Shown: piece by piece, positions 24,301 through 32,639 of the stretch
Position numbering within the stretch: the stretch's first letter is position 1
Layout: each line of letters starts with the position of its first letter
Made by a program: the position numbers and the translations under genes
Origin: Trichostrongylus colubriformis
Lineage: Eukaryota; Nematoda; Chromadorea; Rhabditida; Trichostrongylidae
Assembly (NCBI GenBank): GCA_963978905.1
Contig: OZ022258.1
Span: forward strand, 31,624,716 to 31,688,715
Reading direction: 5' to 3'
DNA length: 64,000 nt
Notes under the pieces: generated by a model
Told to the model about the DNA's origin: nothing
What the model saw: the letters and a program-made list of their open reading frames with translations, nothing else
The model's database searches: none

Positions 24301-27300
24301 ACTTGCCTACAACAGCCACCAAAAGAAAAATCCTATTAGTTAAGGAAGCCAGGAGTAAGTGAATTTTATATCCTATATTACAAGGGAAAAAGAAGCTTCA
24401 ATTTGTGAATACACATCCAGTATTCAATCAATAACCCTTGTGTGAATATAAACTCAAAGGTCACAGGATTTGGCCTTAGCGTAACGGTGAAAGTAAAGGC
24501 ATCTTGCATAAAAATGTTTAAATACGTTACTATGACCTGTTTACAATACTGAAAACTTCTTTATTTAAGTCTGATTTTGATTTGCTTTGTCTTCATGTAT
24601 CACTTGTAATGAATATAAATATTTGAAACGGCATGTAGTACCCAATAAGAAAATCCATTTACTGCTGGCTTCTTTTACTCATATCATTTTTCTTTCGGTA
24701 GCTGTTGAAGGTAACTTACATGATTCGGTGACCTCAGATTCTCGCCCCTCGTTAATTACTCCTTCGACATTGGTGCGAAGAGAGTCATTCGTACCACTTT
24801 ATACACACCCGCTTTTGAGTCTCCATTTTTGCGAAGAACGTACTCCAGACAGCCAGGTCGCTCCCTCAGCATTCCTTGCCCCAATACCTTTGCCCCTCTT
24901 CACTCTCTCTAGCCCTTTCCGATCACTGCCGACATGGCCGTTTAGGTAGCCTGCTACTGTGAGGTAATCATTTTCCGGGACTGCGTTGATGGCTTCATCG
25001 AGGTTGAGATAGAACTGGCCTTTTTCAACTTCGGGTCAGCCAGCTTGCGGTGCGTATACTGTCATTGGTCCGGTACTCATCTGTGTCTATCCTTATCGCC
25101 ATGATTCGGTCGCTTATCCCGTTCACTGCAGAGACATAGTCCTTGAGGGACCCTGCTACGGCTATGGCTACGCAATTTCGTTTGGCGTCCCCTTCATTGT
25201 AGAGGAGTCTGACACCTTTACCGATTCCCTTGCCTTAGCCCAGTGAGTTTCTGAAGGCATAGGATTTGTAACTTAATGCGTTTCATCAGGTTAGTCACTT
25301 CCTGGGAATCGCCGGTCAGCGATCCCACATTAAGAGTCCTCACTGGGCCTAACTTCTTTGGCCGAGGTCGTTCACCCCTCGATAGCCCTCGCATACTAAT
25401 CATAGAACTCGGGCGGGTTCTGCGCGCCACTTCCGGGACAACTGGCCTTATACCTGATTCTTTTTGCTACTTCAGACATTTTCGTTGTGACTGGGTTTTT
25501 CCGTAAGCTGGCCTGTCAAAATGGGGCTGACACTGGCAACGTCACCATTTTTGAATTTTCTTGCAAAGCATGGTTTGTTTTGTGCCTCGGTGGGGATCGA
25601 ACCTAGCGGTCCTAAACGTGCAGACGTCAGCCTATGTCTCAACCACTCGGCTATCCCTGCTTCGCTTGACGAATTGCCCCATCTATCTTGCTCTCAGATC
25701 TGGAATCCAGCCCTCAAAATATATCGTGAGAAACGGGGAAAAATTCAGCGGTTGTCTAAGCTGCACTTGTTCTTCAGGAAAAGCACTGCTTTGACTTCAA
25801 ATCTGTTGCATACTTACAGGAAACGGTTGAATCGGTTGGGTTTGAGAATCTCGAGATACAGGCGAGTCGGGCGGATATGTGTTTTTGCTTCCGGCTACTG
25901 CTACTGGAATTTATGCGAACACTATTTTAGTCATTTCATGAGAGAATTGGTCGATTGAGTTTGCGTTACTCTAATATTGAGAGAAGGCATAATACGCAAT
26001 GTTCAATTCGGTTTACACCGTGGAGCGAAATGGCTTCAATACATCCCTAGTGTTAAACTATTGGGTTGAGGAATAAGTTCCCGCGGTTTTTTAAGCCCCG
26101 TTTTTCACAATGTTCCGTTCATCTTTCGACAAAATTTACATACGTTTTCGATAAAGCTTTTTTGCTCTATAAAATGCCACTATCTATTTTTCGATTCCTC
26201 TGACTACCTAATATTTATAAGGTTTGGAAAAGAAGTAAGCTGAAGGCAAAAATTGACACTCTCGACACCTCATGTTCCTAGTCTACCATCGGGATCAAAA
26301 AATGCATGTGTATATGTTTTCGATAGAGCTTTTTCAGCTCTACAGAATGGTACTACTTTATATACAAATCGCTCAACTCTTTGCTGTTTTTAAGGCTCAC
26401 AAAGGCAGTACTCGCAAAAGCATGCGCTTTCGTTATCTTCTCTTCCTCGCCTACCATCGAGATTGGAGAGGATGTACATATATGCATTCGAAAGAGCTTT
26501 TTTTGCTCTACAAGATGATAACACTTTTTTTGTATCTTCCCATATTTTAGCATGTAGGAATAAGTTACCACCTGTTTTTCAAATCAAAATTGCGCAATAA
26601 AAATAATTTTTTTCGACATAGTGTTTTGTATCGTTCGATAGATCTCTTTTCGCTCTACAAGAAAGTACTTACGGTTTTTGTTCGAACTGATTTTTGACAT
26701 TTTTTAGGTCGTTTAAAAGTCGACGAAATCGAGCATTTTCGACAGCATGTGATGAAAATGCTCGATTTCGTCGACTTTTAATTGACCTAAAAAATGTCAA
26801 AAATTTATTCGAACAAAAACCGTAAAAACTATCTTGTAGAGCGGAAAGAGCTCTATCAAGTAACATAAAACACTCCGCCAAAAAAATTTGTTTTTATTAT
26901 GCAATTTTGAATTGAAAAACAGGTGAATACTTATTCCTATAGGCTAAAATATGAAAAGATTAGAAAGAATAGTGGTATCATCTTGTAGAGCAAGAAGAGC
27001 TCTATCGAATGCATACCTGGATATTCTCTTAGATCTCGATGGTAGGCGAGGAAGAGAAGATAACGAAAGCGCATGCTTTTGCGAGTACTGCCTTTGTGAG
27101 CCTTAAAAACAGCAAAGAGTTGAGCGATTTGTACGTAAAGTAGTACCATTCTGTAGAGCTGAAAAAGCTCTATCGAAAACATATACACATGCATTTTTTG
27201 ATCCCGATGGTAGACTAGGAACATGAGGTGTCGAGAGTGTCAATTTTTGCCTTCAGCTTACTTCTTTTCCAAACCTTATAAATATTAGGTAGTCAGAGGA

Positions 27301-28478
27301 ATCGAAAAATAGATAGCGGCATTTTATAGAGCAAAAAAGCTTTATGAAAACGTATATAAACTTTGTCGAAAGATGAACGGAACATTGTAGAAAACGGGGC
27401 TTAAAAAAACCGCGCGAACTTATTCCTCAACCCAATAAATCCGAAGGGTGTTCACCCATTTGAGAAAAAGATTGATAAAATTAATTGATTGCAGGTACTC
27501 AGAGGAGGGATACCTGTTAAATCTCTCAAATAGTCTTTCTTAACACAATTTATTCAGATAGCATCTGCTGTGACTAAGATATGGAATTACTGAAGTGTCT
27601 TTGCGGGGGCTGTCCACGATTTGCGGTCAAACAAGAACACAATAATTTTGTGGGTCGTCCGTTGCACATTCTTCGCCTTTGAACATTTTAGATATTACAC
27701 CTCAAATACGGCCGAATGGCGAGCTACCGTCAGGTACCGAGACCTCGTCGCATAGTGCTCTTCTTTCGCATTATTATAGCCGTATGTGACTAATGGCAAG
27801 CAGGTTGTTCAAGAATCATGAAGTAGCGTGAACCCTACCGTTTGATGTTTCACTGTTATGGTTTTCCTTGTTCGTCTGGGGTTCTAGACGAATTTCCTCG
27901 TTCGGGGTATGTGGTCAGCAAGCCTCAGTACGTTGGCATGCTGCGTTCTGTGTATGGGACCGGATCTGGCTCATTCTCGGACTATAAGAGAAGGAGAACC
28001 TGTTCATCTTGCGACACTTGACACAGTTACTAGTGGTTTCTGATCCTTCACAATCTAGATGTTTTTCTTAGACTCGCAAACCTCTTTGTGTTTTCATAGT
28101 GTATTAAACCTCGAGTGCAAATAAATAAAAATAAAGAAATAAATTTGTCATGTTCATTTTATTCGAACTTGCAGTGGAAAGAACCTCGCTCTCCTTTCAA
28201 TTGCTTTCATGGGCGCAGAACTGTGGTGTGATTTAAAGCGAATGCAATAGCAAGGGGGTAGTGTGTCATGCATCAGATTTTTTCTGACAGGCAGTGCGTC
28301 ACTCCTAGTGGGTGAGGCTTTCATGAATAATTTGCTCAGTACTCACAAGAAGCATCGCAGTGCCGAAAAATTCCACAAGCGCATTCCGAGCAAGAGGAGA
28401 GCTGATGTGTATCATTTCCCGGAGAATTTCGGGCGTGAAGACTGGTTCTTGTTTCTCCTTCTCAGATTCTGATCCCAT
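9196..28478 (-). CDS. Aquaglyceroporin (MIP/aquaporin family), whole gene span, seven exons
   Basis: This is a membrane channel for water and probably glycerol. I assembled it by eye from the minus strand: exons 28478-28347, 20141-20015, 16464-16318, 16212-16094, 10283-10172, 9964-9865 and 9379-9196. All phases join without a stop, giving 921 nt or 306 residues, about the family length. Visible are a charged N-terminus, helix 1 (ALVEFFGTAMLLFIGLSVIM), the first NPA box GGHYNPAVS, loop C ending FPDPHLSNLTCFFDQ, helix 5 (VCGTGLLVFFVCVVIDKRN), the second box PINPARDLGPRL and a last helix before an acidic tail ending MREEE. The Asp after the second NPA (NPARD) is typical of aquaglyceroporins. Nematode aqp paralogues are several, so the exact orthologue is left open. 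Introns of about 8.2, 3.5 and 5.8 kb are filled with transposons, but no exon is broken, so the gene looks functional. Confidence 0.95.
9865..9964 (-). CDS. Aquaglyceroporin exon 6 (second NPA box)
   Basis: 100 nt from acceptor TTACTAG to donor GTGAGT, encoding GTCCGMNLGYPINPARD followed by LGPRLFAYFIYGPEVF. NPARDLGPR is the second pore-lining half-helix. The Asp in NPARD is associated with glycerol-permeable members. Confidence 0.95.
10172..10283 (-). CDS. Aquaglyceroporin exon 5 (helix 5)
   Basis: 112 nt between acceptor ACTTCAG and donor GTAAGT, encoding VCGTGLLVFFVCVVIDKRN and then NQIPDAAHPWLFGFILIMI. The GTxLL...D.RN pattern is diagnostic of MIP helix 5. It ends in phase 1 and is completed by exon 6. 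Confidence 0.93.
10583..11478 (+). mobile_element. mariner transposon 1 with intact TIRs, degenerate transposase
   Basis: Starts TTAGGTTGATTCATAATAAA and ends with its exact inverse, flanked by TA at 10581-10582 and 11479-11480. The plus strand shows mariner transposase pieces in shifting frames: WELLDEGTTVSADVYV, FQHDN (second catalytic Asp near 11097), PYSPDLAPSDFHLF (third Asp) and the C-terminus WQKVIDKDGVYFK followed by TGA at 11400. At 896 bp it is shorter than an autonomous mariner (about 1.3 kb). It lies in aquaporin intron 4, antisense to the gene. Confidence 0.9.
11549..11822 (-). mobile_element. tRNA-derived SINE, copy A
   Basis: Minus-strand copy of the family also at 17996-18290 and 47036-47319. 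The tRNA-like head has a box B-like GGGATTAAATCCC and the conserved CACTCTCATGGTGCGGGG. The body includes TGTACATTGGCTTGCC and ends near GTGCGGCGCATCC. This copy is the most diverged. Confidence 0.75.
12315..12983. mobile_element. mariner-derived foldback element
   Basis: Termini TTGGGTCGTCTAAAAAGTC and GACTTTTTAGACTACCCAA, flanked by TA at 12313-12314 and 12984-12985. Both arms carry the same mariner transposase 3' region in opposite directions: the minus arm reads HPPYSPDLAPSDYHLF, the plus arm YPDLAPSD, and both have the N-A-F-K and MRLTFDMFILPKKVIREMED stretches. The arms meet near 12645. An 80-bp segment next to each terminus (starting TACATGTGTATGTACAGAA) lies in the same direction in both arms. 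Confidence 0.85.
12984..14689. other. Intron sequence without a recognisable feature
   Basis: Inside aquaporin intron 4. The 179-codon minus frame ending at 12891 is partly the foldback element, and the rest shows no family I know. Confidence 0.4.
14690..15400 (+). mobile_element. RTE-like LINE fragment (reverse transcriptase remnant)
   Basis: 14715-14880 reads LLLSLNGMVKDFM..TILYADDIALIAD followed by RQEWLVENGFQ, the YADD palm motif of an RTE-type reverse transcriptase. Beyond it a frame-shifted FVGNDMAQ...GALSDR...SLARLYGGGCC resembles the region from YLGS.. to ..LYG.ECW. Many stops; ends undefined. It is more decayed than, and distinct from, the minus-strand LINE at 22080-25505. Confidence 0.65.
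15559..15980. mobile_element. GC-rich palindromic MITE, TTAA-flanked
   Basis: Termini AGGAATCGTCCACGGAAAAT and its inverse, flanked on both sides by TTAA (15555-15558, 15981-15984). Arms of about 185 bp are nearly perfect in the middle, including CCGTGTAAAAGCCTCGTCC and its inverse. No transposase. TTAA suggests a piggyBac-type target, although TA duplication within TTAA is possible. A diverged relative is at 51472-52652. Confidence 0.8.
16094..16212 (-). CDS. Aquaglyceroporin exon 4 (loop C)
   Basis: 119 nt from acceptor CATTTCAG to donor GTATAT. It encodes QFVNYEGSEHKIIGHKGTA and CFCSFPDPHLSNLTCFFDQ, the extracellular loop typical of nematode glyceroporins (consensus-like FATYPxPHLS..GFxDQ). 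It joins in phase 0 to VCGTGLL of exon 5. If the short upstream intron is not removed, exons 3 and 4 are one exon, 16094-16464. Confidence 0.88.
16318..16464 (-). CDS. Aquaglyceroporin exon 3 (first NPA box, helix 3)
   Basis: Starts after TTCAG at the second Gly of GGHYNPAVSITMF, with the first NPA box, and continues through VVQTAGAFVGAAAAYGLYYG. The 3' border is uncertain. I placed a weak donor (GTGTTT) at 16317 because family alignment predicts the loop QFVNYEGSEHK next. The 105 nt that follow are a multiple of three and stop-free, so retention would add 35 residues and keep the frame. Confidence 0.85.
16643..17553 (-). mobile_element. mariner transposon 2 with TIRs, inactive transposase
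   Basis: Ends TTAGGTTGTTCGGAGAGAAA (16643) and CCCGAACAACCCAA (17553), flanked by TA at 16641-16642 and 17554-17555. The minus strand encodes transposase fragments: DEK near 17275, KPDIHGKKVMLC, DSGQTVTADIYKDHLNRVDQ, LHNNARPHV and PPYSPDLVPSDYHLFRSMQ. The second catalytic Asp is Asn (HNN for HDN), and frames shift near 16930. The 911-bp length means much of the N-terminal region is deleted. Lies in aquaporin intron 2, sense to the gene. Confidence 0.9.
17996..18290 (-). mobile_element. tRNA-derived SINE, copy B
   Basis: Near-identical to copy C (47036-47319) over its length. The minus strand starts GGAGGTGGTGTAGTGACAGG (box A-like), has GGGGATCAAATCC (box B-like), then a body to AACGCCAAAAACTTTATCC. 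Confidence 0.85.
18291..20014. other. Intron 2 remainder of the aquaporin gene, no feature recognised
   Basis: The 105-codon plus frame at 19036-19353 has no recognised similarity and no splice or homology support. Confidence 0.4.
20015..20141 (-). CDS. Aquaglyceroporin exon 2 (rest of helix 1, helix 2)
   Basis: 127 nt between acceptor TTGCAG and donor GTGAAA. It encodes FIGLSVIMQFILSDEK, then NTWIQINIGWGLAITFTVY and LGAKTS. The INIGWGLA stretch is strongly conserved in nematode aquaglyceroporins. It ends in phase 1 so that the Gly codon is completed in exon 3, giving TSGGHYNPAVS. Confidence 0.93.
20825..21900. repeat. Inverted block A copies with a short version of the composite repeat
   Basis: Block A (key words CTGATACTGG, ACGTCAAGCA, ATCATTCTGCTATCATG, AAGTCGACCCT) lies inverted at 20825-20973 and direct at 21625-21790. 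The direct copy is followed at once by the terminal block GGGGATTTCGCCACAAATAG at about 21858. That matches the two ends of 4393-7145 with the interior missing, so it reads as an internally deleted copy. Confidence 0.6.
21230..21560 (+). mobile_element. CR1/jockey-type reverse transcriptase scrap
   Basis: Plus-strand pieces KAFDKV (near 21316), KLLQWFSSCILEGHMAIKYL and SFLGRIAAL..G..Y then FLIYAMEL resemble the LINE motifs FSKAFDKV, WF.S.L..R...V and GVPQGSVLGP..FLIY.NDL. Stops and frameshifts throughout. Confidence 0.55.
22084..22103 (-). repeat. (GAA)n tail of the RTE element
   Basis: Six GAA units directly after the LINE C-terminal coding region, a usual kind of 3' end for RTE elements. 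Confidence 0.7.
24211..24804. mobile_element. 594-bp MITE inserted in the RTE element
   Basis: Arms of about 150 bp start GTATAAAGTGGTACGAATGA and end in the inverse, including ACGAGGGG.AGAATCTGAGGTCACC. The RTE frame stops at FFAKMETQK on one side and resumes at RVTYSSGGRR on the other, so the insert is younger than the LINE. The inverted similarity may extend into GGGTG/CACCC. No coding content seen. Confidence 0.8.
25582..25660 (-). repeat. tRNA-like sequence (SINE head or pseudo-tRNA)
   Basis: The minus strand has box A TAGCCGAGTGG and box B GGTTCGATCCC at class II tRNA spacing. The acceptor stem does not close (GCAGGGA has no partner at the 3' end), so a functional Leu/Ser tRNA is unlikely. 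Confidence 0.5.
26061..27435. mobile_element. Large palindromic element, copy 1 (1.37 kb)
   Basis: Termini TTGGGTTGAGGAATAAGTTC and GAACTTATTCCTCAACCCAA, flanked by TA. Arms of about 680 bp meet near 26745 around GAAAATGCTCGATTTCGTCG. Each arm holds four spaced copies of a small hairpin (AGAGC, T-run, GCTCT) at about 26150, 26322, 26490 and 26637. The mariner-like TIR and TA target suggest a non-autonomous mariner family. Lies in aquaporin intron 1. Confidence 0.9.
27436..28346. other. Intron 1 proximal part, no feature recognised
   Basis: An AT-rich stretch with AAATAAATAAAAATAAAG near 28121. No homology seen. Confidence 0.4.
28347..28478 (-). CDS. Aquaglyceroporin exon 1 (start codon, N-terminus, first half of helix 1)
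   Basis: 44 codons, starting MGSESEKEKQEPVF and ending EFFGTAMLL, followed by donor GTGAGT. The ATG directly follows TTTTCAG. The peptide EFFGT is the usual start of MIP helix 1, and it joins in phase 0 to FIGLSVIMQF of the next exon, 8.2 kb away. Too short for ordinary ORF finding. Confidence 0.9.
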
Positions 28479-28485
28479 CTGAAAA
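28479..28485 (-). promoter_or_regulatory. Splice acceptor TTTTCAG directly before the aquaporin ATG
   Basis: The minus strand reads TTTTCAG then ATG with no base between. This is the nematode consensus for a 3' splice site. Being immediately before the start codon, it could accept a spliced leader; an ordinary intron in the 5' UTR is the alternative. Confidence 0.6.
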
Positions 28486-28921
28486 TGTTAGCATTTAGCA
28501 ATATCCTACGTAGCTGTTTTAAGGCATAGTTGTGCTTGTAAACCGATGCTAGTGGTCTTGAGTGTGCGTGAGCCTACGCTATTAATCACGCCGCTACCGA
28601 TCTACCGATTCGAGATTTGGGATATTCGACAGTTTTGCGTTAAGGGAAGGATATGTATCGATTTCGAAAATAAACGCATCCGCTTGTTCTCGAATGGAAA
28701 AATTTGGCTCATCGACGGATCGGTGCATTCGCAATTTCGAATTGCGATCTAGGATTTTTGCCATAGTGTAGATTATAACTTCTCGCGATTCAGGATATTT
28801 TGCCATAACAGAATGATAACTATCGGTTGGAAGTGGAGTATCGAGAAAACTAAATCAATCGCTTGTGAGCAGGCGTCCCATCGACATATCCCGAACCGTG
28901 CACACATCCGCCGATCCACAT

Positions 28922-28973
28922 CCCGAGGCTAACACACGGCGCGCCTAGAACATCGCCGTGTGTTAGCCTCGGG
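28922..28973. repeat. Perfect 20-bp hairpin
   Basis: Arms CCCGAGGCTAACACACGGCG (28922-28941) and the exact inverse (28954-28973) with a 12-base loop. The right arm and the following sequence recur at about 29354-29458, where the left arm is mostly absent. Confidence 0.9.
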
Positions 28974-29458
28974 CCCAACTACATATGGTACCTCAAGCTT
29001 GTAAGTTGGATTAGGCCTCCGTCGAGGAATCCACGACGGGGGTCGTATTTGGTTTGGCCGAAAATCCCAAACGCTGTGCATGAACGCGCATTGATATTGA
29101 AAACTGAGGGAATATTCTCTATAATGTGCCGCGTCAGCTAGGCTCGCATAATAGACCATTCTGTTGACGCACACCCGTTGCCATTAGCAAGAAAAAGCTT
29201 TTGGACCGCTGGGCTTCGTAAGTGGGGTGTGAAGTGTTGCGTCCAATTTTGACACCGCCGCCTGCAGCGAGCAGCGATGCGTGCGAGCTGGCCAGCTAGC
29301 TAGAAGAGGCCGTACATAAGCGGGTTTTGAAGCCATCACACGCGCCTAGAACATCGCCGTGTGTTAGCCTCGGGCCCAACTACATATGGTACCTCAAGCT
29401 TGTAAGTTGGATTAAGCCTCCGTCGAGGAATACTCGACAGGGGGTCGTATTTGGTCTG
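28942..29458 (+). repeat. Direct repeat pair, about 115 bp, 400 bp apart
   Basis: 28942-29056 and 29342-29458 are nearly identical, starting GCGCCTAGAACATCGCCGTG, containing CATATGGTACCTCAAGC and ending GGGGGTCGTATTTGGT. The second runs straight into the composite repeat, so the first looks like a duplicated or solo end. Confidence 0.85.
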
Positions 29459-31275
29459 CTGGAAAGGGGAGTAGTACTCGTTGAGGTAGGCAGGGATCAA
29501 CAGAATTTTCAGGCTGAGGGTCCGAAATGTAGAGGGGAGATGTGACGGAACAGACTATTGGGCTCAAATCTGAAACTAATATTTAATTTAATTTTTACTT
29601 AAAACTGGAAGGAACAAGGAGCGTCTCCCCACAAATATTCAATAAGGTAAGACACAAATTTTTCAATATAAGTACTTGGACGATATTGCAGGGAGAAGGG
29701 CGCAAGGACAACGCAAAAGGCAAAGTCAAGGGCTAGGCTGACCCCTTGGTCCTCTAAGGATTGTGGGACGTGAACAAGGTGTCAAGCTTCTGCACCTTGC
29801 TCACAGTGCACAATTCCAGGACGATCACGGGAATAGTGTACCATTCAACCTGATGGCTTGTAACGATAAAAACTTCATTCATGGCTTGATCCACAACGAA
29901 GCCGGCCAAAGCCAATAGCCCTTTCGTTGGTGCGCTATCCACGAAACCACCTGCAGAGAGACTTCCGCAATTCACCGATTAACAGAGGGTATAACTCCAC
30001 GGCTACCAGCATGGATGAATACTCAAGAAACTAAGGAACGAAGAGGACGAATTGGCTGATATGGATATCTTAATACGATTACAAGGACGTAACTGGTAAA
30101 GGCGGACCACTGTACGGACCTGATAAGAGATTGTATTACCAATGATGCGGATGAAATCCTCATGCATGGCGGATCCCACAGCGAAGCCAGTTAACGCTAG
30201 TCCCCATCCCATTGGACCTCCAAGAGCAAAGGATGTGTTCTGGAGGCATTTTGGACACAACGGATCATTTTTCCAAAGGAATCATGGGAAGATCTTGCCG
30301 CTTTAATAGAAAAATTTTCTTGACTGGCTTTCTTCAAAATAACTTCTTTCTTCCCGAATGTATTGTATTGTTCAATGAAGTCTTATAAAGCGGCAACCTC
30401 GAGACCCTTGCACTCTAGAGGAAATCGAGAATTTTTCACGATTTTCTCAACTAGTCCTCGACTGGCTTCCTTCAAAATAACCTATTCCTTTTTCGAGATT
30501 TGGTGTAGTTAAATTAGTCGTTGGGAAGCGGCCGCCTCATGGACCTCGCACAACAAACTTCCACTTATATGGTACTAAGGAAAGTTGCGACTATTTTAAG
30601 TAAACACGTCGAAAATTCTCAAAATTTTCCTCAACAGGATTTCCATATGGAAAATTACGCTACCATTGGGGGAACCAGATGGCCAGTAGATTGGTCTAAG
30701 AAAGTTGTTGAGATAACAGTTTATATAGTACTTCGAAAGATGAGGTCTAAGTAATATTTCAAGTATCAAAAAATGCCCAAATTTAGTATGGAGAGGTACT
30801 GTGCCCCATATGATCGCAGCGTCGCTAATACAGCGGCGATTGCAGTGGAGCGCTTCACATGACTCCTACTTACTGACTTTTCCATCCATGTTTTTTATCC
30901 TTTATCCCTGCCGCATAACTTGTATGACTATCAAGCCTTCTCTTTTGTCATTTGAGGACGAGCGCATTAACCATGGTTAGCGACGCTTTCGTTTCGGAAT
31001 ATAGGTATTGAAAATTGTTAGGTTCTTAACTTTCTCAGATGCTTTTGTTCTGGAATATACTTAATAAGATTCGCTAGGTTCTATTCCACTTATTTTGTCA
31101 GGAACTTGACCTCATTGTTTTTTTTTTCGACCGTACCATCCTAATTTCCTTGATGAATCGAATTGGCTTGGTAGAAACCACAGAAACAGCGGAACCTGAA
31201 GAGGGAGGGGGGTCGTAATGGAGCCACCCTTGGGGGGGGGCGTGATTTTTGAAAGTTCTCCTCGACGCCACGCTC
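29395..31275 (+). repeat. Composite repeat copy 2
   Basis: Collinear with 4560-7010 apart from the Tc1-like insert in copy 1. It holds two minus-strand peptide-like modules (29975-29862 and 30250-30140) sharing G-L-x-L-A/T-G-F-x-V...AM-E-x-FI. It ends in a G-rich tract and CTCGACGCCACGCTCGA. It may be a decayed gene segment carried by a repeat. Confidence 0.75.
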
Positions 31276-31363
31276 GAACCTGCTCGCAAGCACCGCGTCG
31301 CATGCCGCAGGTACCATCTCTATGAACGGTGCTTATGCGTAGGGAGTGTTTATGGGGGTGATC

Positions 31364-31649
31364 TGCGTTTTCGCAGAATTATGGAATATGCGGAAACGGA
31401 TCAGATAGTACAGATTGGAAGAAGCGCGAATTTACGCTCCCGTGGAAATCGGAATCGGCCTTTTTTCGGAATTACGAAATCCGCGGAAACCTCATATACG
31501 TATCAATCAGAGGATGTATGGTAATTGCGTTTTTGTAGGGATGAGGATTAGTGGAATCTTCATCCAGCTATGCATTCCACTAGTCGGACAACGGAGATCG
31601 ATACGTATCCAGTCGCCTTCCGTACAATCCATAATTTCGCAAAAACGCA
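31364..31649. repeat. Degenerate foldback with short arms
   Basis: Arms TGCGTTTTCGCAGAATTATG (31364) and an imperfect inverse (31628-31649), with weaker matches outside. No coding content. Confidence 0.5.
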
Positions 31650-32639
31650 AAGTGCACCCTTGTGAACGTGTAGATCGTTCTGCATTGCCGGTACTTGGTT
31701 TCTAACGCGACTGTTGTGTTCTTATACGAAGCAAAATCATCTTGGGCCATCTACCACAGCGCTACCGGGTCGCACGCATCGCCGCGCCCTCGGTGCAATA
31801 TTCTGGCCAACGGTAGACACCCTCGTGAACCTATACTAGTGGGCACGCCACATCAGCAAGTACATTAGTACATATGGGGGTGAGTCAGCAGCGTTACCGG
31901 GGGTAGTGACTGCTTTTTGCTCACTGTCAATTTTCTGATGTATCTGCTGACAGGAGCCAGATGACACTAGCGAAATGAGAAGGGTCATAAACTTTCACGT
32001 CCACGTTTGAAAACCATCTTCATCATGAGCATTTAACAACGTTATACATAACCACAACAGACCCATCCTTTTATAACCCGAGAATGTTGACAGGTCCTAG
32101 CGATCTAACTTAACAGCGAGGGGAACTGATTTCTTCAACCACATGTGTTTCATTCCGAGAAAGAAAGCAGAACTGTGCTCCAAAAGCAGTACCTTGTCTT
32201 TCGCAGCTTTATCACCGCTTCACTCGACGCAAATAAAGACTGACTCAGTGGTCCTCCAGCTTCAGACAGCTGACGTGGCAATGTGCTTTTCAGGCTGATA
32301 TTGATAAAGTTCTCCAAATGATTGCTTTTTCCCGGTTCGGTCAAGTACCTTCAGTTTCCGTGCATAATCAAATTTTTCTTCTGATATCATCCTTGTATCG
32401 ATTACAGAGACTTTAACAGCGCGGCCAGGATCAAGTGCTATGAGATTATGACTACCACACTGCTGACTGAACGCACTAGTGCACCATGGTGATTAGGTGT
32501 AGCAGTGGTACGAAAGAGTTAGTGACTACCTCTGCGTTGGATAGATAAAAAGCCATTCTTCTTGTATGGCTTGGAAAAGCAATTCGAATGATTGGATAAG
32601 GGATATAGCCTCACGCAGAGCAGAATGTAGTGCAGGAAG
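31650..32639. other. Intergenic, nothing recognised
   Basis: No protein, RNA or shared repeat seen on either strand. Confidence 0.4.

Larger units (their letters stand above)
22080..25505 (-). mobile_element. RTE-type LINE, frameshifted, interrupted by a MITE
   Basis: Minus strand, in order: endonuclease start NVGSLTGDSQEVTNLMKR (near 25330), DAKRNCVAIAVAGSLKDYV, INAVPENDYLTVAGYLNGHV, then (after the insert at 24211-24804) VTYSSGGRRAEIEHVLVKRP; reverse transcriptase IPDDWRTSTIILIFKQKSDA, VGVHQGSALIPLLFLLTLDV and LYADDIALVAES; and the C-terminal YLGSEL.ADG...LKGKVYRAVVRPAMLCGSECW to EDALDRSGDV. A (GAA)n tail at 22103-22084 fits an RTE 3' end. Many stops and shifts make it inactive. Lies sense in aquaporin intron 1. 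Confidence 0.9.

Noticed and set aside
25582..25660. Functional tRNA-Leu/Ser gene on the minus strand
   Set aside because: Boxes A and B are present, but the acceptor stem does not pair and no sound anticodon arm is seen.
26272..26550. 92-codon frame with repeated Y-x-R and ELF-LYKM patterns
   Set aside because: It follows from the tandem and palindromic DNA repeat (the same frame occurs in the opposite arm); no evidence of a protein.
26061..27435. CRISPR-like array because of spaced repeated hairpins
   Set aside because: Spacing and spacers are not uniform, the repeats are palindromic arms of a TA-flanked element, and the genome is eukaryotic.
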